DNA from: Andreprevotia sp. IGB-42
GTDB lineage: Bacteria; Pseudomonadota; Gammaproteobacteria; Burkholderiales; Chitinibacteraceae
Direction: 5' to 3'
Assembly (NCBI RefSeq): GCF_009848685.1
Contig: NZ_WXTX01000001.1
Coordinates: forward strand, 186,001-250,000
Length of the DNA stretch: 64,000 bases
The position numbers were made by a program, and so were the translations under genes. Below, piece after piece: positions 9,324 through 21,894 of the stretch; positions within the stretch are counted from its first letter, which is position 1; each line of letters begins with the position of its first letter. The notes under the pieces are model-generated. The model did not search any database and was not told the DNA's origin. It worked only from the letters and a program-made list of their open reading frames with translations.

Positions 9324-10379
9324 TCAGAGTGTCCTGCCGAAGAAGTCTTTCAGCTTGGCTGCAGCCTGATTCACGTACTGGGGCTTCCAGTAGGTCTCGA
9401 TATGGGTCGCACCTTCAATGAGGAACAGCTCCTTGTCCTTCGCGTTCAGGGCTTTGGCGAATGCGTCCTTGGTCATATAGAGCGAGTCGGCGCGGCTACC
9501 TGCCATCATCAGCAAGGGCTGGGCGATGAGTTCGATATTGTCGGTTGCGTCCCAGCGCATCAGATCCAGCAAGCTGCTCGTGGTGTACTTGAAGGTCGAA
9601 TTGGGGTGCGCATGCGTCTTCCAGTAGTACTCATAGCCCTGCCGATACAAATCGAATGGCAACTTGGCAATCTGTTCGTCCGTCAGATTGGCATCGCCTG
9701 AATACAGCACCTCGCCACCGGCGGCTTCCTGCGCCCGCGCTGCCGACGCCTGCTGCAAGCGTTGCTGGATGCTGCTCAATTGCGAATCTACATAGCCATT
9801 CCGGCGAACTCGCCCGGAATTGAACATGCTCAACGTTGCAACCGATTTGAAGCGCTTGTCGGTTTTTGCTGCCGCCAATGCGTAGCCACCACCACCACAG
9901 ATGCCCAGCAATCCAAGCCGCGTGGTGTCGGCACCGTTGAAGCCGGAGATGAAGTCCGCCATGCCGTGGATGTCTTCCACCCGATTGGCCGGTTTGTCGA
10001 CAGAGCGCGGCATGCCCCCGCTTCCGCCCTGATAGGCCGCATCAGCGGTGATGGTGATATAGCCTTGCTCGGCAAGATGTTGCGCGTACAAGCCGGCCAC
10101 CTGCTCTTTGACGCCACCGTTAGGGTGCGCAACCACCACGATTGGGTACTTTCGCTTTACGTCGAAGTTGGCTGGCGTGTAGACATTGGCCACGATATCC
10201 AGACCGTTGAGCTGGTACTTCACCGGCGTGATGTTGACCGCACCTTTGACGTTCCCGGTGATCGCACCGTCGTAGGCCAGCGTGAAGGGGTTCTGCTTGT
10301 AGTCTGCAGCCACGCTTGCGCCCGAGAAAAGGGTAATGGCGCCTGCTACGCAGGTCGCACTGAGGGTCTTGAGTATCAT
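9324..10379 (-). CDS. exported dienelactone-hydrolase-like alpha/beta hydrolase
   Basis: The ATG at 10379 opens a 351-residue protein with a signal peptide (MILKTLSATCVAGAITLFSG, cleavage near SVAAD). An in-frame start 14 codons earlier has no signal character. The catalytic core has the block VVVAHPNGG near residue 82 and the nucleophile elbow GICGGGGYA with C161 in the nucleophile position, as in dienelactone hydrolases and the YcjY-like group. A late His lies in EGATHIETYW. It sits 45 bp after the cupin-decarboxylase gene and 38 bp before a second exported hydrolase, so all are probably one transcript. The substrate is unknown. Confidence 0.82.
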   Translation of the reverse strand: MILKTLSATCVAGAITLFSGASVAADYKQNPFTLAYDGAITGNVKGAVNITPVKYQLNGLDIVANVYTPANFDVKRKYPIVVVAHPNGGVKEQVAGLYAQHLAEQGYITITADAAYQGGSGGMPRSVDKPANRVEDIHGMADFISGFNGADTTRLGLLGICGGGGYALAAAKTDKRFKSVATLSMFNSGRVRRNGYVDSQLSSIQQRLQQASAARAQEAAGGEVLYSGDANLTDEQIAKLPFDLYRQGYEYYWKTHAHPNSTFKYTTSSLLDLMRWDATDNIELIAQPLLMMAGSRADSLYMTKDAFAKALNAKDKELFLIEGATHIETYWKPQYVNQAAAKLKDFFGRTL

Positions 10380-10424
10380 GTGAGATCTCGTGGAATGTGA
10401 TTGGGATGGATGCTGTGCCAAGGA

Positions 10425-11261
10425 CTACTGCGCCTGTTTGCTCAGGAACACTTCCCTGGCAACGCCCGTAGCCGACACTGCGTTTGGCCAACCGGTGTAG
10501 AAGGCCAGGTGCGTGATGAGTTCGGATACTTCCTGCTGCGTGAGCCCGTTCTGAAGGCCAAGTGCAAAGTGCGAACGCAACTGGTCCGGTCTGTTCATCG
10601 CAATCAACGCGCTGATCGTAGCAAGGCTGCGATCCCGCTTGGCCAGGCCCGGGCGCTCCCAGACATCACCGAACAGTACCTGGTCCGTGAGTTCGGCAAG
10701 CTTGGGGGCTACGTCGCCCATCAACTGCTGAGCACGGCTCGGACCACCGGCTGGCGCAACCGGTGCCAATCCCGCACGCTTCGCTGCTGCCTGATAGTCC
10801 TGGTCGCTGACCTTGTCTTGCCAGGTGACGGCGCTACCATTTTCCTTCTCCGCAATCGCCACATGCGTCATCGCACCGCCGGGACCCGCGCCGTGCCAAT
10901 GGCGCGTATTGGCAGGAATGGTGACCACATCTCCGGGCCGAAGAATCTGGGCAGGCTGGCCGTCTTGCTGCACCAAGCCGATTCCGGAGGTGACGATCAG
11001 CGTCTGCCCCAGCGGGTGGGTATGCCACGCGGTACGGGCTTGGGCCTCGAAATTCACTGTGGCACCACCGGCGCGGCCGGGCGCAGCGGCCTGGAACGGT
11101 GCCATGATCCGGGCCGTCCCGGTAAACGTCTGTGTTGACCCGACCATCGCTGGTGCAGCAGCAGCTTGACGAACTTCCACCATTGATAATGGCTCTGCCA
11201 AACAGGGGGCCGACGCCGTTGCGCCGGCAGAAACCAAAGCCAGACTGATCAGCTTTTTCAT
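10425..11261 (-). CDS. exported cupin - carboxymuconolactone decarboxylase fusion
   Basis: The ATG at 11261 follows AAGGAG and begins a signal peptide (MKKLISLALVSAGATASAP). The mature protein has two domains. Residues about 65-140 form a cupin with metal-ligand candidates H80, H82, H121 and H123 (AWHTHPLGQ, TRHWHGAG). Residues about 185-275 form a carboxymuconolactone-decarboxylase domain (LATISALIAMNRPDQLRSH, LITHLAFYTGWPNA) without the CxxC pair of AhpD peroxidases. Its start overlaps the exporter stop as ATGA, so translation is coupled. The combination occurs in other proteobacteria next to aldo/keto reductases; the reaction is not established. The total length is 278 residues. Confidence 0.85.
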   Translation of the reverse strand: MKKLISLALVSAGATASAPCLAEPLSMVEVRQAAAAPAMVGSTQTFTGTARIMAPFQAAAPGRAGGATVNFEAQARTAWHTHPLGQTLIVTSGIGLVQQDGQPAQILRPGDVVTIPANTRHWHGAGPGGAMTHVAIAEKENGSAVTWQDKVSDQDYQAAAKRAGLAPVAPAGGPSRAQQLMGDVAPKLAELTDQVLFGDVWERPGLAKRDRSLATISALIAMNRPDQLRSHFALGLQNGLTQQEVSELITHLAFYTGWPNAVSATGVAREVFLSKQAQ

Positions 11262-12688
11262 GCGAGAGACTCCTTTTGGCGCAAGATGCCGCGCCGATGC
11301 GGGTTGATGATGCAGATCCACGCCACTAGGCCAGCCAGCGCGAGCATCAACGCGCTAGCGTCCATGACAGTGGCAATGCGCTGCGCAAGGGACGCGATAT
11401 CGTGCGCAGGGGCAGGTGCCGCACTGGCAAAAACCAGTACCAGCACACCCAGCCCCAGCGAACCGCCAAATTGATGTGCGACGTTGACCAAGCCCGAAGC
11501 TGCGCCCGTATCCTTGTGTGCCACGCCTGCTACCCCTGCGGCGGTGAGCGGGGCCATGAGCACGCCCTGCCCGAGGCCAATCAGCAGCATGGGCAAGGCG
11601 ACATGCAGCCAATAACTGGCATGGCTATTTGCCTGGCCGAGCCAGACCAGGCCGACGATGCAAAGCAGCAGTCCTGCCATCAACAACGCATGGCTCCCGA
11701 ATCGTCGCGTGAGATACGGCACGGCCATTGCGGAAGCAAAATTGGGCAAGGTGACAGGCAAGAAGGCGAGGCCCGCCTGAAAAGGCCGTAGATGCAACAC
11801 GCTTTGTAAAAACTGCGTGGAAAAAAACCAGAACCCGACCATGCCGGCCAGGAACAGCATGCGAGCCAGATAGGCGCCATTCCGTTGCCGATTGGTCAAC
11901 AAACGCAGCGGCAACACCGGTTGTGCAACCCGCTGCTCGATCAGCACAAAGACGAGGGTCATGGCGAGGCCCAGGCCGAGCGCCAGCAACGCCTGAGCGT
12001 CGTGCCAGCCAACCTCGGACGCACGCACCAAGCCGTAGACCCAGGCCGCCATGCCCAAGGTCGATGTCGCAGCGCCACCGAGATCAAAACGGCCCGTGTG
12101 CCTTGGCGTTTCTTCGATGTACCGGCTGGCCGCCACGATCAGCAGCAAACCGATGGGCAAGTTGATGAAAAAGCCGGCGCGCCAGGACAGCAGGTCAGCG
12201 AACAACCCGCCTAATACCAGCCCCAACGTGGCCCCTACGCCAGCTGCAGCGGCATAGAACGAAAGTGCGCGCGTGCGTGCCGGCCCTTCGGCGAAATGCG
12301 TGGACAGTAGCGCGAGCGTAGAGGGTGCCAGTACGGCCGCACCGACGCCCTGGATGGCCCGCGCAACCAGTAGCCAGGTCACTGATTGCGCCACACCGAT
12401 CGCGACTGAAGCCAGTGTGAATAACGACAGGCCAGCGATGAACATGCGCCGGCGCCCGAGGATGTCACCAGCACGCGCACCCAGTAGCAGCAGGCCACCG
12501 AACGCCAGGGTATAGGCGTTCTGTACCCAGGACAATTGAGCGGCACTGAAGCCAAGGCTTGCCTGGATCTTGGGGAGACCGGTGATGACGATGGAAATAT
12601 CCACCACAATCATCAGATAGCTGGCCACGATGATGGCCAGCACGATGCCGGCGCGTGGGCTGGTGGCCACGCTTGCAGATGCATTCAC
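11258..12688 (-). CDS. MFS exporter, DHA2 (EmrB/QacA) family, 14 TM
   Basis: The 476-residue product is an inner-membrane proton-driven exporter. I chose the GTG at 12688, six bases after GAGGG, because the hydrophobic first helix (AGIVLAIIVASYLMIVVDISIV) follows at once. The longer frame adds 66 residues read from the aldo/keto reductase gene. Family marks are the first-helix VDISIV with its acidic residue, motif A as GDILGRRRMF between helices 2 and 3, and motif C-like GVGATLGLVLGG in helix 5. It lies 10 bp after the aldo/keto reductase gene, and its stop overlaps the next start as ATGA. The substrate is unknown. Confidence 0.88.
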   Translation of the reverse strand: MNASASVATSPRAGIVLAIIVASYLMIVVDISIVITGLPKIQASLGFSAAQLSWVQNAYTLAFGGLLLLGARAGDILGRRRMFIAGLSLFTLASVAIGVAQSVTWLLVARAIQGVGAAVLAPSTLALLSTHFAEGPARTRALSFYAAAAGVGATLGLVLGGLFADLLSWRAGFFINLPIGLLLIVAASRYIEETPRHTGRFDLGGAATSTLGMAAWVYGLVRASEVGWHDAQALLALGLGLAMTLVFVLIEQRVAQPVLPLRLLTNRQRNGAYLARMLFLAGMVGFWFFSTQFLQSVLHLRPFQAGLAFLPVTLPNFASAMAVPYLTRRFGSHALLMAGLLLCIVGLVWLGQANSHASYWLHVALPMLLIGLGQGVLMAPLTAAGVAGVAHKDTGAASGLVNVAHQFGGSLGLGVLVLVFASAAPAPAHDIASLAQRIATVMDASALMLALAGLVAWICIINPHRRGILRQKESLA

Positions 12689-12698
12689 GGTAATGCCC

Positions 12699-13650
<952 letters not shown>

Positions 13651-13671
13651 AGGCAAAGGAGGCACCCACGC

Positions 13672-14640
13672 ATGGCCATCAACGAGCTACGCTCCATCTC
13701 CACTTTCATCAAGGCCGCTGAGCTGGGTAGCCTGCGCAAGGCCGCGCAAGCGCTCGATATCAGCCCGCAGGCGGCCAGCAAGGCGCTGGCGCAGCTGGAA
13801 GCACATCTGAATGCGCGGCTGTTTCACCGCACCACGCGGGTCATGTCACTCACCGATGCAGGCCAGCGCTTGCTCGAAGAGGTGCAGCCATCAATGCTGG
13901 GCATGCAGCGTGCGTTGCAAAATGCGCGGGCAGCCAAGGAGGAGCTGGCCGGGCCACTGCGCATTGCCGGCCCCCGTACCACCTTCCAGCCCGTCCTCTG
14001 GCGCCTGGTCGAGGAATTCTGTGATTTGTATCCGGGCATCCAGCCGGATGTGCTGCTGGACGACCGGCTAGGCAACTGGGTCGAGGACAGGGTGGATGTG
14101 GGCTTCCGGCTTGGCCCGTCCCCGCACGAGGGCGTGATCGCGCGCAAGCTGTTCCCGCTGCAAATGATCATTTGCGGGGCACCGGCCTACTTCCAGCGCC
14201 ATGGCATGCCGGATTCACTGGCCGCGCTGGCTGGCCACCGATGCAGTGCTTTTCGCCACCCCGGCACCGGCAAAGTCGCGCCGTGGCATGTAAAGCTGGG
14301 TGAAGAGACCGTCGACCAGCCCGTGGTACCAGCCATATGCAGCAATGACGAAGTGTTCGAGCTGCAGGCGGTGCTGTCCGGTAACGTGCTGGGGCAACTG
14401 GCAGGTGTCACCGCGGCGCCCTACCTCCGTTCAGGCCAATTGGTGCCTGTTTTGCTGCCGCACATGCCCGATTTTGCCAACTATTTCGTGTATTTCGGCA
14501 GCAGAACCGCTCAGCCAGCAAGAGCGCGCGCATTCATCGATTTGGCCGTAAAGCGGCTGACGGACAATCCGGCCTATTTGCTGAGCCACGAAGAGCTGCA
14601 GGAAATGTATGGCCGGATTCGCCGTTCGACCAGCGAATAA
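13672..14640 (+). CDS. LysR-family transcriptional regulator
   Basis: The ATG at 13672 follows a strong AAAGGAGG. The 322-residue product has the N-terminal winged helix-turn-helix (residues 1-60: FIKAAELGSLRKAAQALDIS, AASKALAQLEAHLNARLFHRT) and a substrate-binding effector domain from about residue 90 (GPLRIAGPRTTF onward). It resembles the subgroup that controls aldo/keto reductase or quinone-responsive operons. It is divergent from the aldo/keto reductase operon with an inverted repeat between them. The C-terminus is slightly extended (SHEELQEMYGRIRRSTSE). The effector is unknown. Confidence 0.93.
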   Translation: MAINELRSISTFIKAAELGSLRKAAQALDISPQAASKALAQLEAHLNARLFHRTTRVMSLTDAGQRLLEEVQPSMLGMQRALQNARAAKEELAGPLRIAGPRTTFQPVLWRLVEEFCDLYPGIQPDVLLDDRLGNWVEDRVDVGFRLGPSPHEGVIARKLFPLQMIICGAPAYFQRHGMPDSLAALAGHRCSAFRHPGTGKVAPWHVKLGEETVDQPVVPAICSNDEVFELQAVLSGNVLGQLAGVTAAPYLRSGQLVPVLLPHMPDFANYFVYFGSRTAQPARARAFIDLAVKRLTDNPAYLLSHEELQEMYGRIRRSTSE

Positions 14641-14669
14641 GAGTAAAAACTACTCGAGCGTGGATAGGG

Positions 14670-15027
14670 TCAAGCAGCTCTGCGTATTTGCCCGACGCTC
14701 ATTTCGCATGATGGCGGCTGTTCTGCTTGGCAAATCTTCTGGGTCAGCTTATCCAGTTCGTGACTGTGGAAGAGGTCGATGCATTTCATTCGTGTTGAAC
14801 TCGCCAGGCACCCAGCCGCGGTATGTCAGCTTGGCGTACTTCTTGGCCAGCTCGCGTAACTGGTCGAAATCCTCCATACCCATCTTGCTGTACCCCAGGT
14901 ATGCGGAAGCCGTCACGCCGGCATCGGTCGCAGCCTTGTCCTTATCGCCATAGCCCCGTGTTGTTAGGACATAGCTCATCCGAATCGGGCAAGCATTCGT
15001 GAAGCCGCCGCTCTTAACCTGCTCCAT
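14670..15027 (-). pseudogene. possible T6SS amidase effector (Tae4-like) remnant, frameshifted
   Basis: From ATG 15027 (preceded by GGAG) the frame reads MEQVKSGGFTNACPIRMSYV, whose NACPIRMSYVL resembles the catalytic-cysteine block of type VI amidase effectors of the Tae4 family. That frame ends at 14749. At about 14780 another frame takes over with IDLFHSHELDKLTQKICQAE and stops at 14670, so one base has been gained or lost. The usual N-terminal 30 residues before the cysteine are missing. No T6SS genes or obvious immunity gene lie nearby, so it may be an orphan relic. The family assignment by eye is tentative. Confidence 0.35.
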
Positions 15028-15300
15028 GTTCACTCCACCTTGCCACCGCCTTTTGCGAGTGGCGCTCCACACCATGAGCACCCAAGCCGCACCAGCCACC
15101 GCCCCTCACCGCAAAAGCACGTGCCAAGGCAATGATTTCATGGGAAAATCCGCCGATCCGTCCTGAAAAACCGGCCATGCGCTGCAGCGCTGCCGTTTTG
15201 TGCCTGCCATGGGGCATGGCGCCGGGGCCAGCCCATCGGGCTCGATCAATCCCAAAAGATGCCCGCCACCGGCCGGGTATTTCACTTCTGCGTTGTCACC

Positions 15301-17211
15301 ATGTCTGCCAAGCCTTACCGTGTTTTGTCCGTCATCCCGCCGATGACGCAACTGAACACTCCCTATCCTTCCACTGCCTACCTGACGGGCTTCCTGCGCT
15401 CGCGCAAGGTCGATGCAGTGCAGGAAGACCTGGCACTGGCACTGGTACTGCAGTTGTTCTCGCCCGAAGGCCTGCAGGCGGTGCGGGACAAGATCGACGC
15501 CATCCCGGCACGCAAGCGCTCGCCGCAGGTACACGCGTTTGTCGAACAGTTCGACCGCTACCTTGCCACCATCAAGCCCACCATCGCCTTCCTGCAGGGG
15601 CGCGATTCCACACTGGGCCACCGCATCTGCGGACGCCAGTTCCTGCCGGAAGGCGCGCGCTTCGAATCGCTGGATGTGTATGTGGACGATGAAGGCGGTG
15701 ATCCGCTGGCGTGGGCATTTGGCGCGCTGGGCCTGCAGGACCGCGCGCGCCATCTGGCCACGCTGTACCTGAACGATATTTCCGATGTGCTGCGCGATGC
15801 CATCGACCCACGCTTCGAGTTCGTGCGCTATGCCGAATCACTGGCGCAAAGCCAGCCCACGTTCGATCCGCTGGCGCAGGCGCTTGCCGCCCCCACCAAT
15901 CTGGTGGACGACACGCTGCATGCGCTCACGCTGGCCGCCATCGCCAGGCACCAGCCTGATCTGGTGCTGATTTCGGTGCCCTTTCCCGGTGCCGTATATG
16001 CAGCGTTCCGCATTGCGCAAACCATCAAGGCTGCCAATCCGGCGATCCGCCTGGCGCTGGGTGGCGGCTTCGTGAATACCGAACTGCGCGAGCTGAGTGA
16101 CGCACGTGTGTTCGATTATTTCGATTTCGTCACGCTGGACGCCGGCGAGCGCCCGCTGCTGGCGCTGCTCGACCACCTGCAGGGCAGCCGCTCGCAGCAA
16201 CGGCTGGTGCGCACCTTCGTGCGCGACAATGCCAGCCAGGCCGTGCGCTACGTCAACTTCGTCGAGCCCGATGTACCGTTCGATGATGTGGGCACCCCTA
16301 CCTGGGACGGCTTGCCGCTGGATCGCTACCTGTCGCTGCTGGACATGCTCAACCCCATGCACCGGCTGTGGTCGGACGGGCGCTGGAACAAGCTCACCAT
16401 TGCCCACGGCTGTTACTGGAAGAAATGCAGCTTCTGCGATGTCAGCCTTGACTATATCTCGCGCTATGAGGCGGCATCGGCCACCACCTTGGTGGACCGC
16501 ATCGAGGCCATCATTGCCGAAACCGGCCAGACCGGTTTCCATTTCGTCGATGAAGCCGCACCGCCCAAGGTACTGAAAGCGCTGGCGCTGGAACTGCTGC
16601 GCCGTAACGTCGCTATCTCGTGGTGGGGCAATATCCGTTTCGAGAAATCCTTCAATCCCGAGCTGTGCCAGTTGCTGGCAGACAGTGGCTGCATCGCTAT
16701 CTCTGGCGGGCTGGAGGTGGCGTCGGACCGCTTGTTGAACCTGATGAAGAAAGGCGTATCGGTGGAACAGGTTGCGCGGGTGACGCGCGGTTTCTCCGAT
16801 GCCGGCATCCTGGTGCACGCCTACCTGATGTACGGCTTCCCCACGCAAACCGTGCAGGACACGGTCGATGCACTCGAATACGTGCGCCAGCTGTTCGAGG
16901 CCGGCTGTATCCAGTCCGGCTTCTTCCACCGCTTTGCCTGTACCGTGCATTCCCCGGTGGGGCAGAACCCGGAAGAATACGGCGTTACGCTGCAACCGCT
17001 GCCGCCCATCTCCTTTGCCAAGAACGATATCGGCTTCGATGACCCTACCGGCACCGATCACGATACCCTGGGTGTGGCACTGAACAAGGCGCTGTACAAC
17101 TACATGCACGGCATCGGTCTGGATGAAGACGTGCGCAGCTGGTTTGCCGGCCGCGTACCGCGCTCGACAGTGAACCGGCACAAGATCGGGCGGGCGCTGG
17201 GAGAGTTTTGA
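15301..17211 (+). CDS. B12-binding-domain radical SAM protein
   Basis: The 636-residue protein has an N-terminal region with B12-binding-like features (RVLSVIPPMTQLNTPYPS; later PDLVLISVPFPGAVYAAFR and LALGGGFVNTELREL) and a central radical SAM domain from about residue 360. The cluster motif is C371-Y-W-K-K-C376-S-F-C379, which gives CX4CX2C rather than the common CX3CX2C. A GGLEVASDRLL block for SAM contacts follows. The substrate is not predictable; relatives carry out methylations and rearrangements. I chose ATG 15301 over 15259 because the family N-terminus starts there. A signal-peptide protein follows one base after its stop. Confidence 0.88.
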   Translation: MSAKPYRVLSVIPPMTQLNTPYPSTAYLTGFLRSRKVDAVQEDLALALVLQLFSPEGLQAVRDKIDAIPARKRSPQVHAFVEQFDRYLATIKPTIAFLQGRDSTLGHRICGRQFLPEGARFESLDVYVDDEGGDPLAWAFGALGLQDRARHLATLYLNDISDVLRDAIDPRFEFVRYAESLAQSQPTFDPLAQALAAPTNLVDDTLHALTLAAIARHQPDLVLISVPFPGAVYAAFRIAQTIKAANPAIRLALGGGFVNTELRELSDARVFDYFDFVTLDAGERPLLALLDHLQGSRSQQRLVRTFVRDNASQAVRYVNFVEPDVPFDDVGTPTWDGLPLDRYLSLLDMLNPMHRLWSDGRWNKLTIAHGCYWKKCSFCDVSLDYISRYEAASATTLVDRIEAIIAETGQTGFHFVDEAAPPKVLKALALELLRRNVAISWWGNIRFEKSFNPELCQLLADSGCIAISGGLEVASDRLLNLMKKGVSVEQVARVTRGFSDAGILVHAYLMYGFPTQTVQDTVDALEYVRQLFEAGCIQSGFFHRFACTVHSPVGQNPEEYGVTLQPLPPISFAKNDIGFDDPTGTDHDTLGVALNKALYNYMHGIGLDEDVRSWFAGRVPRSTVNRHKIGRALGEF

Positions 17212-17212
17212 G

Positions 17213-17698
17213 GTGAAGTGGCCAAAAAGCCTGCTATCTGTACCTGCCCTGCTTGCGCTGGCCTGCTGCACCCCTGCTTGCGCGGCTGAATTCTCCTTTG
17301 ATGGCTACACCTTGGGCATGCCCGCCGCATCTGCCAGCATGGTGAAGCCTTATCTCGGTTGGCAGAAAGCGGCAAGCAGCGAAGGCGAAGCCAGCCGCCT
17401 GCAGTTCAAGGCCAGCTACCTGGGGAGCGAAGCCGACGCCTATGTCGATCTGGATGCCACCCGACGATACGTGAAGCGCATCGGCTTCGTGTTTGCGGCA
17501 GCAAGCGATTTCGATTGCCTGGCCAGCTCGGTGCTGGCTGCCGAAACGCTGGACAAGACCTATGGCAAGGGCACGGCTACCGAAGCGGCCACCGGCCGCA
17601 AGGTGCAGTGGCAAGGGCAAGATGGCTTTACGCTCAGTTGGCTGGAAGTCTGCAGCGTGGGCGGCAAGGCGTATTCGGTGGTGTTCAGCAAAACCTAG
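17213..17698 (+). CDS. hypothetical secreted protein, 161 aa
   Basis: The GTG at 17213 lies one base after the radical SAM stop, so the two genes are probably co-translated. The product begins with a signal peptide (LLSVPALLALACCTPACAA) and has a small mature domain of about 135 residues. It starts EFSFDGYTLGMPAASASMV, a layout seen in periplasmic proteins of unknown function that begin with a DGYxLGM-type strand. Two cysteines (FDCLAS, EVCSVGG) could form a disulfide. I cannot name the family. A terminator follows about 190 bp downstream. Confidence 0.75.
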   Translation: MKWPKSLLSVPALLALACCTPACAAEFSFDGYTLGMPAASASMVKPYLGWQKAASSEGEASRLQFKASYLGSEADAYVDLDATRRYVKRIGFVFAAASDFDCLASSVLAAETLDKTYGKGTATEAATGRKVQWQGQDGFTLSWLEVCSVGGKAYSVVFSKT

Positions 17699-17883
17699 CC
17701 TTGGGCGTGGGCATGCAGGTAGTTGGCGCAGCGCGTTGCCGCACAGCCCGGGAAGCATGCATCGCTGCACTCGTCAGCAAGAGGATCGGGGCTTCTCGTC
17801 CATACGTTTTTTGCCTGGCGTGCTGGCGGCACCATGCCATGGGCGATATGGCACACAAAGGACGTCTTTACTCAGTAACCCAA

Positions 17884-17917
17884 AGCCGGCGTACGCCTTG
17901 GACACACGCCGGCTTTT
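17884..17917 (+). terminator. rho-independent terminator
   Basis: AGCCGGCGT (17884-17892) pairs with ACGCCGGCT (17906-17914) around a 13-base loop and is followed by TTT. It lies between the convergent secreted-protein and katG genes and would stop rightward transcripts from the radical SAM region. Confidence 0.75.
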
Positions 17918-17979
17918 CCTTCATCAGTACCAAACGGGCCACATCATCAACAGGCCCTTGGCACATAGCCATACCTGGC

Positions 17980-20397
<2,418 letters not shown>

Positions 20398-20467
20398 TCA
20401 TGCCGGGCAGCCAGGTAGGCCACTTGTATCCTGCGGATGACGCAAGGCCGACCATCGGCCCGCGCAG

Positions 20468-21154
20468 TCACAGATAGTAATGACGGATGGGCTGCAATGC
20501 GGCATCCAGCTCATATACCAGTGGCACGCCGTTGGGAATTTCCACCTTCATGATATCCGCATCGGAAATACCATCCAGATGCTTGATCAGCGCACGCAGC
20601 GAATTGTTGTGCGCGCTGACCACCACGCGCTGCCCTTGGCGGATGGCGGGGGCCAATGCATCGTTCCAGGCCGGGATCACGCGCTCTATGGTGTCGCGCA
20701 GGCATTCGGTCAGCGGGATCTGCTCGCGCGGTACATGTGCATAGCGTGGATCGTTGTAGCTGGCGCGCGGGTCATCCGCCGTCATGGCCGGTGGGCGATC
20801 ATCGAAGCTGCGCCGCCAGCGCAATACCTGGTCATCGCCATGGATGGCAGCGGTTTCGGCCTTGTTGAGCCCTGCCAGCGCGCCGTAGTGGCGCTCGTTC
20901 AGCCGCCAGTCTATCTGCGTGGGCAGCCACATCAGGTCCATTTCTTCCTGCACCAGCCACAGTGTGCGGATCGCACGCTTCAGTACCGAGGTATACGCCA
21001 CATCAAAGCCGTAGCCTGCTGCCTTGAGTTTCTGGCCGGCATCACGCGCCTGGGCAATGCCCAGCTCGGTCAGTTCGACATCCACCCAGCCGGTAAAGCG
21101 GTTTTCCAGATTCCATTGCGATTCGCCATGGCGGATCAATACAAGCTTGTGCAT
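20468..21154 (-). CDS. gpmA: 2,3-bisphosphoglycerate-dependent phosphoglycerate mutase
   Basis: The 228-residue cytosolic enzyme interconverts 3- and 2-phosphoglycerate in glycolysis and gluconeogenesis. The histidine-phosphatase motif [10 protein letters not shown] puts the phosphorylated histidine at residue 9, and [16 protein letters not shown] and the late [18 protein letters not shown] block with the second His are intact. ATG 21154, preceded by a G-rich ribosome site, gives the canonical [10 protein letters not shown] start; the longer frame adds 16 unrelated residues. It is followed upstream on the same strand by dps, 63 bp away. Confidence 0.97.
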   Translation of the reverse strand: MHKLVLIRHGESQWNLENRFTGWVDVELTELGIAQARDAGQKLKAAGYGFDVAYTSVLKRAIRTLWLVQEEMDLMWLPTQIDWRLNERHYGALAGLNKAETAAIHGDDQVLRWRRSFDDRPPAMTADDPRASYNDPRYAHVPREQIPLTECLRDTIERVIPAWNDALAPAIRQGQRVVVSAHNNSLRALIKHLDGISDADIMKVEIPNGVPLVYELDAALQPIRHYYL

Positions 21155-21217
21155 ACGGCCCCCTTGTGTGAAAACACCGCAAACGGGCCGTTGCATCTGC
21201 AACGGCCCGTGGTGGCG

Positions 21218-21685
21218 CTACTCAAGCAGGCTACGCAGCATCCAGGCATTTTTCTCGTGCACCTGCATACGCTGGGTCAGCAGGTCGGCACTGGCTTCGT
21301 CGTTGACGGCATCCACTTCCGGGAACAGGCTGCGCGCGGTGCGCACCACCGTTTCCTGACCCTTGAGCAGGATGGCGATCATTTCCTTGGCAGCCGGCAC
21401 GCCATCGACTTCCTGCACGCTGGCCAGCTTCGAAAAACTGGCATAGGTGCCCGGGGCCGGAAACCCCAGCGAGCGGATACGCTCGGCAATCAGGTCCACC
21501 GCCAGCGCCAGCTCCGTGTATTGCCCTTCGAACATCAGGTGCAGCGTATTGAACTGCGGGCCGGTTACGTTCCAGTGGAAGTTATGGGTTTGCAGGTACA
21601 GCGTGTAGGTATCTGCCAGCAAGCGCGACAGTCCTTCGGCTATGCGCCCGCGTTGATCTTCACCAATACCAAGATGGATTTCCAT
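21218..21685 (-). CDS. dps: Dps-family DNA starvation/iron-storage protein
   Basis: The 155-residue protein is a ferritin-like mini-cage subunit that oxidises iron with hydrogen peroxide and protects DNA. The inter-subunit ferroxidase residues line up with those of E. coli Dps at a constant offset of 14: H37, H49, E53, D64 and E68. ATG 21685 follows AGGAG with good spacing. It lacks a long lysine-rich N-terminal tail, so direct DNA binding may be weak. katG, dps and a Fur-type iron box lie within 5 kb, forming an oxidative-stress and iron neighbourhood. Confidence 0.94.
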   Translation of the reverse strand: MEIHLGIGEDQRGRIAEGLSRLLADTYTLYLQTHNFHWNVTGPQFNTLHLMFEGQYTELALAVDLIAERIRSLGFPAPGTYASFSKLASVQEVDGVPAAKEMIAILLKGQETVVRTARSLFPEVDAVNDEASADLLTQRMQVHEKNAWMLRSLLE

Positions 21686-21894
21686 GATCGAGTATCTCCT
21701 GAAAGAATCACCAAACACGCGCGGCTGCATGCAGCGGCAATCGCAGCCAACGCCAGATAAGCGGCCCCGGTGGCCAATGCCGCCGGGTGGGCTGATCAAC
21801 CCGCCCTATCTTAGGCAGACCTTGCAAAAATCTGCCAGCTCCCGTGATTAATTACCCTCCCGAGCACGTCGCGGGGCCCGTGTACCCAGGTCTA

